The notes below the pieces were generated by a model. That model made no database searches and was not told the origin of the DNA. It saw only the letters and a program-made list of their open reading frames with translations. A program made the position numbers and the translations under genes. A stretch of DNA of 64,000 bases from Aquicoccus sp. G2-2 (lineage in GTDB: Bacteria; Pseudomonadota; Alphaproteobacteria; Rhodobacterales; Rhodobacteraceae), in assembly GCF_034555965.1 (NCBI RefSeq), contig NZ_JAYDCK010000003.1, positions 930,001 to 994,000 on the forward strand, read 5' to 3'. Shown here in pieces: positions 21,801 to 29,348 of this stretch (position 1 is its first letter; each line of letters starts with the position of its first letter).

Positions 21801-24800
21801 GGCAAGAGGGGCGGGGGATGTTGGGCGGGCTGTTGGCGCAGACCGAACAGCTTGCGGGCCTGTTTGGCGATACGCTGGGCGACCGGCCGAGCACGGCCAT
21901 CGCTTCGCTAAGCGCGTCGCGCGCCATATTCGACAACGTGATCGACGGCCTGAAAGGCACGGTGCAAGGCAGCGAGACACTTGTCGGGGTGGCTTCGGGC
22001 AATGGCGGGCTGCTGTCCGGGGTGCTTGGCACGATCGGCGCCTCGTTCGAGGCGACGGTGGGGCAAATCGCGGACCGGATGGACGGGATGGTTGGCACGT
22101 TCGAGAGTAATGCCGCGTTGATGGGACAGCCGGAGGCGGGCACCGATGGGGTTGACGCGATAGAGCCGGGCCAGTTGCAGACGGTTCTGGGCAAGCTGCA
22201 ACGCGAAACCACTGCGTTTGATGATCTGAGAGGGGCAATGCAGGGCATTCTGGGAGGGTTCCATGATGCAAACACGCAGCTTATCGCCGGATTGAACGGT
22301 GACAGCCCACAGACGCCCAGCACACCCAGCACCGGAGGCGGCGGCTCGTTCGGCCTCGGCGGGCTGGTGCGCGATCTGGTTGGCAGTCTGGATGATGCCA
22401 AGATCGGTGCGAGCGGGCTTTTCGGTGAGCTTGATCAGCAGTTCAACATGGCGGCAGGGTCGAGCGATGCGCTGCGTGGCGCATTGGCCGATATCGGGGC
22501 GGCGGCGCTGACGCTTGGGGATGACCCGTTCTTTGCCGAGATGCAGGCGAGCGCGCAAAGTGGTCAGCCGCTTGCCGCCGAGGAGTTGATTCACGCGCTG
22601 GCGGCAGGCGGGCTGAGCGATGCGCACACCACGCTTGAGGCGGAGGGCGACACCGATTTGTCCGCTGGGCTGGCCAAGGTCGTGGGCGGGATGCAGGGGT
22701 TGGTGGACACCGCGTTCGGCCCTGAGGGGGCTGACACGTCACCGTTCCATGTGGACACTCAGCGCGCTGTGTCCTCACTGAACGATCTGACCAACCTGAT
22801 TGGCTCGCTTGTGGATAGCACGCAGCAAACCAACATGGAGATTATCAGCGGGCTTAGCGCAGCAAAAACACTCGATCAGGATGCCAATACGGCGGTGGGC
22901 GCGGCGCTTGGCGCTGTTGACCGGGCATTGGACGGTGTGACCGCACTTGGCGGTCAAGAGGGGCAGGAGGCCCACAGCCTAGATACGCTTGCGGGTGTGC
23001 TGACTGGTGGCGATAGCGGCGTGATGGACGCGTTCACGGATGTGCGCGACATAAACCGTGGTGTGGCCGAGTTGGCCCGCCAGCTTGAAGGGACGATTGG
23101 CAGCGCGCAAACCGTCAGCAACGAGGAAATTCGCGCGCTGATTGACGGGGCCGCGGATTTGCAGACGGCGAGCGTTGCGGCGGGGGCCAAGACGGCAGAT
23201 TATGGCTGGGGCCTCAAGGGTGTGCTTGATCTGGCCAAGACTGAGAAAGTCACGTTGGGCGACGGGACTGCCGATGACGCGGGCGCGGCGGCGCGTGCGG
23301 TGCAGGAACCGCTGGCGGCGGCGCTCAACGCTTCTGCAACGGTCGGCGCGATGCTTGGCGCACTGCAAGCCGCGCTTGAAAACAACAGCGAAGAGGCGGC
23401 GCAGATCATAGCCGATATTCGCGCCGAAACCGACAAAGTGGAGGCCAAGACCTCGGAAGCCAGCACCAAGGTGGACGAGATGGCGCAGACGGCCAAGGCA
23501 TCGCTCGACAAGGTGCAAGACGGGCTGGCCGAGCGCAGCGTTGGCACGCGCTATGGCTTTGCCAGCTTCGATTTTGCCGCCGCCAACAGTGATGCGACCA
23601 ACGAGCAGGCCGCGCTTGACCGGCTGCTTGACCCGACAGTTGACGGCACGTTTACACCCGCGCAGCAGATTTTCCGGCAGGATGCGCTTTTCAACACCAA
23701 CCTGAAGGGGGATCGGGTGATCCTCGATGTCGGGGCGGTATTGGAAAGCCTGCGCGCGCAGAGCGGGACCGAGGGGTTCGAGGCGGCCGAGGCATTTAGC
23801 GATGCGATGGGTTGGGCCTATGCGCATGAAGTGCTGCACACGCTGGGCCTGCCGGATTATTACGACCGCGAGACACAGGCCGCGATTGGCGATCCAACAG
23901 TGCTGAGCACGCCGGGCAATTTCGACACCACCCCGGCGATGGATGCGATGATCCGCATGGCGCTCAACGCGCCGGTTGATGCCGATCCGCTTTATATTGG
24001 TATCCGCGATACGCTGCGTCAGGCGCAGGAGGCGGGGTTGCTGAGCGAAACGGCAGCGGAGGGGCTTGATTACGCCTTCGCGCCCGGAGATGGCGTGCGC
24101 GTGCTTTCATCGGGCTGGAGCGTGTTGGGCAATGTCGGTGAAACGGCGGATGGCATCGCGCTTGGCGAGGGGCCAGCCACGCGCACGGCGGCGTATCGGA
24201 TGATTGATGTGCCGGGCACTGCCACGACCTTCAGCTTCACGATGCTGACCCGGATGAGCGTTACGCCTTCCGGGCCGGGAGACGCGTTCGAGATTGCCTT
24301 GCTTAACCGGCTGGGCCGCCCGCTTTCTGTGCTGGCGGGGCTTTCCGGGACCGACGCGGCGCTGAACCTGCAAGCCGATGGCACCTTGCGCATGGGGCCG
24401 GGTTTGAGCGTCGGCGCACCGCAGGTCCAGTCTGACGGGTTTGTCGCGCGCAGTGTCACGGTTGATCTTACCGCGCTTGATCTCACCAACGGATTGCAGC
24501 TTTCGCTTGATCTGCTTGGGTTCGGTGCGGTGGATGCAGAGGCGCGCATCGCGGCGATGGCATTTGATGTGCCCAGCACCCTGACCAACGCGCCGCCGGT
24601 GGCGGCAAGCCAGACGGTCGTATTGGATGAAGACGGTGCGGCGGTAATTGATCTTGGCCTGCTGAGCGGTGATCCTGATGGCGACCCGTTGGTGCTTGCC
24701 ATTGCGCGCGGCCCCGGCGCGGGCCTGCTCGATCATATAAGCGGCACGCTCTGGCGTTATACGCCGGGGGCAGATTTCAACGGCGTCGATCTCGTTCAGC

Positions 24801-24814
24801 TTTACCGCCAGTGA
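18698..24814 (+). CDS. Giant protein, segment 2 (continues segment 1 in the -1 frame)
   Basis: The protein resumes from segment 1 at the GGGGAAAA run (18738-18745). Adding one A would give '...TGGEKANAPVRNNKEAAE' without a break, so this is not an independent gene and the residues before about 18746 are spurious. It contains a beta-sandwich, carbohydrate-binding-like stretch (about 18960-20380) and a long helical, coiled-coil-like region (about 21080-23540). It then has a zincin motif HEVLHTLGLPDYYD (HExxH encoded at 23825-23839) and a cadherin-like repeat that breaks at 24791. There, removing one C at 24791 restores the expected 'SFSFTASDG' strand. The mostly helical middle is unlike the beta-rich flanks. 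The metalloprotease call rests on the HExxHxxGxxD pattern alone. Confidence 0.85.
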   Translation: MVCRARVRDQQHRRGKANAPVRNNKEAAEDTRAWEGVGTGWFYSSLGGGAGRQDRIGTVDRKKFDPKTYNNSAKDGKGTAIASVFNGDFQASEKPLYGRMPIPARSTFETPGWSLQGGNSYRVIGALPGSGISGTQGLFFLPENALGWEIDLSRVIKPENVTASAWKIFKDQLDGLMAKLRSSFDGVVNKPPASDKETDYVSALLNFVANAALKGIDQALTYTFDDDFFKTLGDVFDKFEEDALRADLASKGLAYLSPSETPEAPKSKFGGLADAALAKLKEKLPDILAFVQKSMINWHYKLGAGAELVHNTMYFNEKSDQIGVDVTWDDRVAGGDSKLALFAYIDGSYIELTPVNSAQVRNDTVPVKPVKRQFFEIPEEVQGKAGQLVIRNVTDAGATGSLARIDNIGFRQTLKITDSDLGAAAGASDLTILFTDTDQEITDGDGREALKVSQMEGLGIDRHQFTFENLSDRGMDVTLTLDPSEFLTLDALPDAWRLANAPSGVTGFPVSLHDGSTSIQLKTNLRAGESQSLTLTASLSNDFLEDVAGDAGAMLLGTKMLIHYVDDAPSTKPGVTRIDETRTAAILYLADMGDDAANDGILRLADTADGQTRTLRIVKRLGGLEDVDLSLAGDSGKWFTGSDSAGAYEIGFAPEGVGDKPGGADPRFPDASELVITRAGERLGSFAVEAAATKKQVVGISADKLQAEIKTQLAALRAREVADGVSEEDSFALRFNGLTDADWRKVVAGIKAHLNAVLAAGQDAVSVTTGAGDFQLVFKPGAQGGAAILVPVDNAEKARNEGAAAAQESAKAQVAKAETLQAKKQRVSEELNKVYVADAQVQTQYQDYADALKDVAQTTLPEFDALLDEGRATFTNAATVYDALDGEADAQAALMSDFAASAGQTQTLLDDFGAVSADVMAELAGLFDGVTLDTDPQKALQANIVALQGDLASALGKFGQSIRGLGLSASPALGGSGATPSGGSGLAGVLGNILESVRGPQLSFAGLGQSLTDQLGGAQVASVLGEISQTAFSSGQEGRGMLGGLLAQTEQLAGLFGDTLGDRPSTAIASLSASRAIFDNVIDGLKGTVQGSETLVGVASGNGGLLSGVLGTIGASFEATVGQIADRMDGMVGTFESNAALMGQPEAGTDGVDAIEPGQLQTVLGKLQRETTAFDDLRGAMQGILGGFHDANTQLIAGLNGDSPQTPSTPSTGGGGSFGLGGLVRDLVGSLDDAKIGASGLFGELDQQFNMAAGSSDALRGALADIGAAALTLGDDPFFAEMQASAQSGQPLAAEELIHALAAGGLSDAHTTLEAEGDTDLSAGLAKVVGGMQGLVDTAFGPEGADTSPFHVDTQRAVSSLNDLTNLIGSLVDSTQQTNMEIISGLSAAKTLDQDANTAVGAALGAVDRALDGVTALGGQEGQEAHSLDTLAGVLTGGDSGVMDAFTDVRDINRGVAELARQLEGTIGSAQTVSNEEIRALIDGAADLQTASVAAGAKTADYGWGLKGVLDLAKTEKVTLGDGTADDAGAAARAVQEPLAAALNASATVGAMLGALQAALENNSEEAAQIIADIRAETDKVEAKTSEASTKVDEMAQTAKASLDKVQDGLAERSVGTRYGFASFDFAAANSDATNEQAALDRLLDPTVDGTFTPAQQIFRQDALFNTNLKGDRVILDVGAVLESLRAQSGTEGFEAAEAFSDAMGWAYAHEVLHTLGLPDYYDRETQAAIGDPTVLSTPGNFDTTPAMDAMIRMALNAPVDADPLYIGIRDTLRQAQEAGLLSETAAEGLDYAFAPGDGVRVLSSGWSVLGNVGETADGIALGEGPATRTAAYRMIDVPGTATTFSFTMLTRMSVTPSGPGDAFEIALLNRLGRPLSVLAGLSGTDAALNLQADGTLRMGPGLSVGAPQVQSDGFVARSVTVDLTALDLTNGLQLSLDLLGFGAVDAEARIAAMAFDVPSTLTNAPPVAASQTVVLDEDGAAVIDLGLLSGDPDGDPLVLAIARGPGAGLLDHISGTLWRYTPGADFNGVDLVQLYRQ
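21080..23540 (+). other. Long helical / coiled-coil segment within the giant protein
   Basis: About 820 residues rich in Ala, Leu, Gln, Glu and Asp with heptad-like spacing. The segment contains 'AKAQVAKAETLQAKKQRVSE' near its start and a run of 'ETDKVEAKTSEASTKVDEMA' type near its end. It is interrupted by Gly/Ser/Pro-rich linkers near 21610 and 22310. No catalytic motif is recognised. It could be a stalk, an oligomerisation region or a chaperone/secretion determinant; all three are inferences. Confidence 0.6.
23800..23880 (+). other. Zincin (HExxHxxGxxD) motif in the giant protein
   Basis: The encoded 'WAYAHEVLHTLGLPDYYD' matches the extended metallopeptidase pattern HExxHxxGxxD: zinc-binding His at 23825-23827 and 23837-23839, Glu base between them, and Asp at 23855-23857 as a possible third ligand. 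It is preceded by an 'ILDVGAVLESL' strand and followed by a short 'LSTPGNFDTTPAMD' loop. It may self-process or cleave substrates outside the cell; activity is unproven. Confidence 0.55.
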
Positions 24815-27119
24815 CGGGCTGTTCACCAGCACGCCCGGCCTTGTGCGGCTTGATGTTCGCCCGGTCAACGACGCGCCCGAGATGGCACCGCTTGGTGATG
24901 TGGCGCTGACCGAGGGCGACACGCTGCGGGTGCAGATTGTGGCCAGCGACCGCGACGGCGATGCGCTGAGCTACAGCCTGTTGCACGGCCCCGCGGGAGC
25001 CACTCTCAGCGCGACAGGCTTGCTGGAATGGGTGGCCGCCGGCGGCAAGGGCAGTCAGGGCTTTGCCGTTGGCGTTTCCGACGGGCAGGGCGGTTTTGCG
25101 CAGCGCAGTTTTGATGCCACCGTCGGGGATGTGCCGCTTGCCGTCACGCTCACCGCGCCAGAGAGCGCGGTGATGCGCGAAGATGTCGGGATCAGCTTTG
25201 GTATCCTTGATAGCGGCTCTGATACCGTTGCCAAGCTTAGCGTCGATTGGGGCGATGGCACGCAGGAGATGCTGCCCACCGATCAGCGCGCCGCCACGCA
25301 TGTTTATGCACTGCCCGGCGCTTACCTGATTTCGGTGCAGGTCGAGGACCAGAACGGCGTGGTGGCAACCGACAGTCATGCCATCACCATCGGCACGCCG
25401 GGGCTGAAGGTCACCAGCGTGATTGCCGCGTCATGGGGGATTTCGGTGCGTTTCTCGGGGCCGGTTGATACCGGGTTGCCCAACCCTTACCGGCTGCTGG
25501 AAGATGACGGTGAACCGATTGACATCGCGCTGATCGACGCGGACGGGGCGGCGCTTCGCGGCTCTCTGGTGCCGGATGCCGATGCACGGGGCTTTGCCTA
25601 TCTGATCAGCGGAAAAGGCTTGTCCGCCGGGCAATATACGCTGCGGCTGGTCGGCAATCTGCAAGGCTGGCGCAATGATTTTGACACGCTCGCCGCCGAT
25701 ACCGGCGGGGTTTACGAGCGCATCATCGAGGTGCAGGCCGCTCCGGCGCAGATCCACGTGGAAGACGCGGTTGCGCGCCCCGGTGCGCGGCTTGGACCGG
25801 GTGGGCGCGGGCTTGAAGTGTCGCTCACTCAGGCGGGGGGCATCCGTTCGATGCTGCTTGATCTTGACTGGCAGGTGGACACGGTTTCAATCGACGGGCT
25901 GAACACCGCGCTTGAGGGGGTGACGGTGACGCGCGAAGGCGGCGGCCCCGGCCATACGCGCCTGCGGCTTCATTTCGCCACACCGCCTGCCGCTGGGGCG
26001 TTGCTGCTGGGCTATCTTGAAGGGGCGATCAACGCCGCCGTGCCCTATGGCAAGGTGGCCAGCGCGGTCAGCCTGCGTATTCTTGAGATCAACGGCGAGG
26101 CGGTCGACCTTAGCGGTGGGGATTGGGCCGGTGACAAGGCGCTTGCCATTGCCGCCGCACCGGGAGACGCCAACGCCGATCAGACGGTCAGCTTTGCCGA
26201 CACATCGCTTTTCGACGCGCTGGGGCGGATTGACATGGGTGGGGTTTCCGCCTGGCGCCAGATCGACATTGATCTTTTGCGCCCGACAGAGCGCCCCCTG
26301 CCGGATGACGGCGGCGGTGGCAGCAACGGCAACGGCGGCAGCAACGGTGGCGGCTGGGATTTTGCGGCGGGAACGGGCGTGGTTGGCGGTGGCGGGGGAT
26401 TGGCCGTGCGCCCAGTGGTCGAGCAGACCAAACCGCTTTCGCTTGCCGATCTTGACCCGCTGGTGGTGAAAGCCAGCCTTGGCAGTAGTTCCGGGCGGCT
26501 TTTCCATAGCGGCGGTGGTGCGCTGGTCAACGTTTGTATGGTGGCGAAGCCCAGCGGAGAAGGTGCGGCGGATCGCGCGGCGGAGATATGTTTCCGCACC
26601 AACAGCGTTGATTTTCTCGAACTTGGGCGGAAATGGAAGCTCGACAGTGCCGAGCCAGAGGAGGATGGCGCCAACGCGCCGCGCGCTGCTACGCCTTACG
26701 TTGATTTCGATGATGCCGACCGCAGCCATTTTTGTGTCGTGCAGGAGATGCCCGAAAGCTTCGAAGGCAATCCGCTTTACGAGATGATGAACGGGCGCTT
26801 TGCCGTGAGCAAGGATAAGTATGCCGCGCCGACGAAAGCCATGCGGCTTTGTTTCGAGGCGGTCGCGGATGATTTTGCACAGGTTGAGCCATCGGCGGAT
26901 GCAGAGGCGGCGGCACTGACCCACATTTCGGTTGAGACGGCCCCGGTAGAGGATGCGGCGGCAGCGCCCCTGATTCCCACCGTGCTGGCGGCGGCGACAC
27001 TTTTTGCGGTGCCGCGCGCGCCGGGTGCGGATCAAAACGCGCGGCGCAAGCCATCGGACCGTTTCGCGCTGTTGCTTGATGCAGATCACGAACCAGACCC
27101 GGTTCACCAAGAGGAGTGA
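24792..27119 (+). CDS. Giant protein, segment 3 (C-terminus)
   Basis: The frame returns to that of segment 1 after an extra base at 24791, giving 'SFSFTASDGLFTSTPG' and then 'RLDVRPVNDAPE'. Modules in order: end of a cadherin-like repeat, another putative-Ig repeat (24880-25110), a PKD-like domain with 'VDWGDGT' and 'HVYALPGAYLISVQV' (25140-25390), an Ig/Big-like strand set, and a cohesin-like fold ('GRGLEVSLTQAGGIRSMLLD', 25800-26120). A dockerin-like segment follows ('PGDANADQTVSFADTSLFDA', from 26161), then a Gly/Asn-rich linker (26305-26400) and a C-terminal domain. The tail has a short hydrophobic stretch 'PLIPTVLAAATLFAVP' followed by 'ARRKPSDRF'. This might be an anchoring or sorting determinant, but no known sortase motif is seen. 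It ends 4 bp before the next gene's start. Confidence 0.85.
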   Translation, partial: SFSFTASDGLFTSTPGLVRLDVRPVNDAPEMAPLGDVALTEGDTLRVQIVASDRDGDALSYSLLHGPAGATLSATGLLEWVAAGGKGSQGFAVGVSDGQGGFAQRSFDATVGDVPLAVTLTAPESAVMREDVGISFGILDSGSDTVAKLSVDWGDGTQEMLPTDQRAATHVYALPGAYLISVQVEDQNGVVATDSHAITIGTPGLKVTSVIAASWGISVRFSGPVDTGLPNPYRLLEDDGEPIDIALIDADGAALRGSLVPDADARGFAYLISGKGLSAGQYTLRLVGNLQGWRNDFDTLAADTGGVYERIIEVQAAPAQIHVEDAVARPGARLGPGGRGLEVSLTQAGGIRSMLLDLDWQVDTVSIDGLNTALEGVTVTREGGGPGHTRLRLHFATPPAAGALLLGYLEGAINAAVPYGKVASAVSLRILEINGEAVDLSGGDWAGDKALAIAAAPGDANADQTVSFADTSLFDALGRIDMGGVSAWRQIDIDLLRPTERPLPDDGGGGSNGNGGSNGGGWDFAAGTGVVGGGGGLAVRPVVEQTKPLSLADLDPLVVKASLGSSSGRLFHSGGGALVNVCMVAKPSGEGAADRAAEICFRTNSVDFLELGRKWKLDSAEPEEDGANAPRAATPYVDFDDADRSHFCVVQEMPESFEGNPLYEMMNGRFAVSKDKYAAPTKAMRLCFEAVADDFAQVEPSADAEAAALTHISVETAPVEDAAAAPLIPTVLAAATLFAVPRAPGADQNARRKPSDRFALLLDADHEPDPVHQEE

Positions 27120-27123
27120 TGAA

Positions 27124-27474
27124 TTGGCAAGAACGCCCGCGCCCAAAAAGAATCCGAAACCCACGCCCACAACGGAGCCGGAGGCCATTGTGGCGGGCAA
27201 TGACCATCTGCGCGACACGCCTGACCGGCGCGTGGCGCTTGAAACGACCAACATGAAGTCGTCTTATTGTAATGTCTGCAATGCCTCGACCACGCGTGAC
27301 GAGGTGGTGATCAATTTCGGCCTGAACCAGAATTGGGACCGTGCGGATGAGCCTTACCAAATCGACATTCAGCATCGTGTCATTCTGTCGCCGCTGGCGG
27401 CCAAGCGGTTGCGCGACGTGCTGAATTCCCTGCTTGAGGAATACGAGGCGCGGCACGGCCCGCTGGCGGAGTGA
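27124..27474 (+). CDS. Small DUF3467-like protein
   Basis: The likely start is TTG at 27124, with an AAGAGGAG ribosome-binding site about 10 bases upstream and overlapping the end of the giant gene, so translation may be coupled. The 116-residue product has a Lys/Pro-rich N-terminus ('PAPKKNPKPTPT') followed by a compact domain: 'SSYCNVCNASTTRDEVVINF', then 'HRVILSPLAAKRLRDVLNSL'. This pattern (Asn-rich strand, 'V.INFG', 'R.ILSP..AK.L...L') resembles DUF3467, whose function is unknown. There is no signal peptide or membrane segment, so it is probably cytoplasmic. Its place between giant substrate and export genes suggests a chaperone or regulatory role, which is inference. Confidence 0.7.
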   Translation: MARTPAPKKNPKPTPTTEPEAIVAGNDHLRDTPDRRVALETTNMKSSYCNVCNASTTRDEVVINFGLNQNWDRADEPYQIDIQHRVILSPLAAKRLRDVLNSLLEEYEARHGPLAE

Positions 27475-27480
27475 CCGGGT

Positions 27481-29348
27481 TTGGCCGGGCTGGAACAGCA
27501 TGGGCCGGAGCCGGCCCACCCCGAGGCAGCGCCTGCGGCTGCGTTGCAAACCAGTGCCGATCCGTGGCGGGATTTCCTTGCTCCTGAAAGCGGAGCGGGG
27601 TTTCTTTCTGGCTGGTTGGCGCTGACCGCTGGGCGACTGCCTGATTGCCGCGCGGCAGTGTTGCTTTTGCAAGGCGAAAACGGCGTGCTGGGCTTTGCGG
27701 CGGGTTGGCACCTGACCGAGACAGTTCAGGAGCAGGCGGGCATGTTAGCTGCCAAACTGGCGCTTAAACCCGAACCGTTGATCGAAACTGCGGGCGCGGA
27801 TACGCTGATCGGCTATCCGCTTGAGCAAAGCGGGCAGCCGGTTGCGATTGCGGTTTTCGTGCTGTCGAGCCCCCCGGCGGCGGCTTGCGCGCGGTCCTGC
27901 GCGAGGTTCACTGGGCGGCGGGCTGGCTTGATGCGCGGCTCTGGCAGGGGCAGGCGGCCTCGGGGATGGAACGGGCCGACAGCGCCAAGCTGGTGCTGGA
28001 TCTGCTGGCGGCGGCGAATGAGCATCAACGCTTTGACGGGGCCGCGCTGGCGCTGGTCAATGCGGTGCCGGAAATGACGGGGTTTGACAGTGCTGCCGTG
28101 GGCATGATGCGCGGGCGGCGTGTCAGGCTGGAGGCGTTGTCGCGCGATGCCGGGTTCACCGCCAAGGCTCGGCTGACCCGCGCCTATGAAGCGGCGATGG
28201 CCGAAGCGGCGGACCAATCCGCCCCGGTGGGGTTCCCCGAACGCCCCGACGGGCGGCAGATGATCACGCTGGCCCATGCGGCCCTCGCGCGCGAGATTGG
28301 CGCTGCCTTGATCCTGAGCGTGCCGCTATTGGTTGAAGGGCGCGTCGAAGGCGTGCTTTGCGTGGCGAAGGCAACTTCGGCAGAGAGCGCGCTGGCACTT
28401 GATCCAAGTGCTGTGGGCGACCTGACGCTTGCCGCTGCGGCACTTGGGCCGGGACTAAAGACCAAGCTGGATGAACGGCGCTGGATTTCTGGTCGGGGTC
28501 GTGCGCTTGGCACCCGCGCCGCCACGGCCTTGCTTGGGCGGCGCCCGGCTCTGGCACTGGCTTCGCTTGCCGTTCTGGCCGTTTTGGCCGCTTTGACCTT
28601 TGCCCCGGCAGAGTTGCGCGTTCACGCCGATGCCACGTTGAAGGGCGCCACCCAACGCAGCATTCTTGCGCCACAGGAAGGCTTTATCGCCGAGGCCGAT
28701 GTGAAGGCCGGTGAGCATGTCACCAAGGGGGCCTTGCTGGCCCGGCTTGATGATCGTGAGTTGCGGGTTGAGGAGGCCGCCGCGCGTGCTCGGCTTGCCA
28801 AGGCCGAACAGGACTGGCGCACCGCGACCGCCTCGGGCAAGCGCAGCGAGGCGGCGATTGCCACCACCACGCTTGACGAAACCCGCGCCGCATTGGCGTT
28901 GATCGAGGCCCGGCTTGCCCGGCTTGACATCACCGCGCCGCAGGCCGGTTTGGTGATTGCCGGTGATCTCAGCCAACAGATCGGCGCGCCGGTGGCCCCC
29001 GGTGATCCGCTCTTTGAAATTGCCACCACCGGGGCTTACCGGCTGTTCATCGACGTGAGCGAATACGATCTTGAACTGGTCCATCCGGGCCAGCAAGGCA
29101 GGGTGAGCTTTTCCGGGCTGGCCAGTCTCAGCTTGCCATTCACCGTCACCACGATTGCGTCTGTCTCTGACCCCGGTGCGGGGGAGAACCGGTTTCGGGT
29201 GGAGGCCGATATTGCCCCGACCAACGGGCTGCGCCCCGGTCTGACTGGCACGGCAAAGATCGAAACCGGGCAGGCGCGGCTGGGCTGGGTTCTGTTGCGC
29301 GGCACGGCGGTGCGGTTGCGGCTCTGGGCGTGGCGGATGTTGCCATGA
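27481..29348 (+). CDS. GAF-domain / HlyD-type membrane fusion protein (frameshifted)
   Basis: TTG start at 27481, 6 bp after the previous stop. The frame breaks in the C6 run at 27870-27875. One added C gives '...VLSSPPGGGLRAVLREVHWA', and the protein continues in the other frame to 29348, about 622 residues in all. Residues 1-360 are a soluble region with a GAF-like fold ('LDLLAAANEHQRFDGAALAL', 'ILSVPLLVEGRVEGVLCVAK'). One transmembrane helix follows ('ALALASLAVLAVLAALTFAP', about 28555-28610). The rest is a periplasmic HlyD/RND-adaptor module with a split biotinyl-lipoyl hairpin ('ILAPQEGFIAEADVKAGEHV' and 'ITAPQAGLVIAGDLSQQIG') around a coiled coil. A cytoplasmic sensor-like domain on an export adaptor is unusual. 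It overlaps the next gene by ATGA. Confidence 0.8.
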
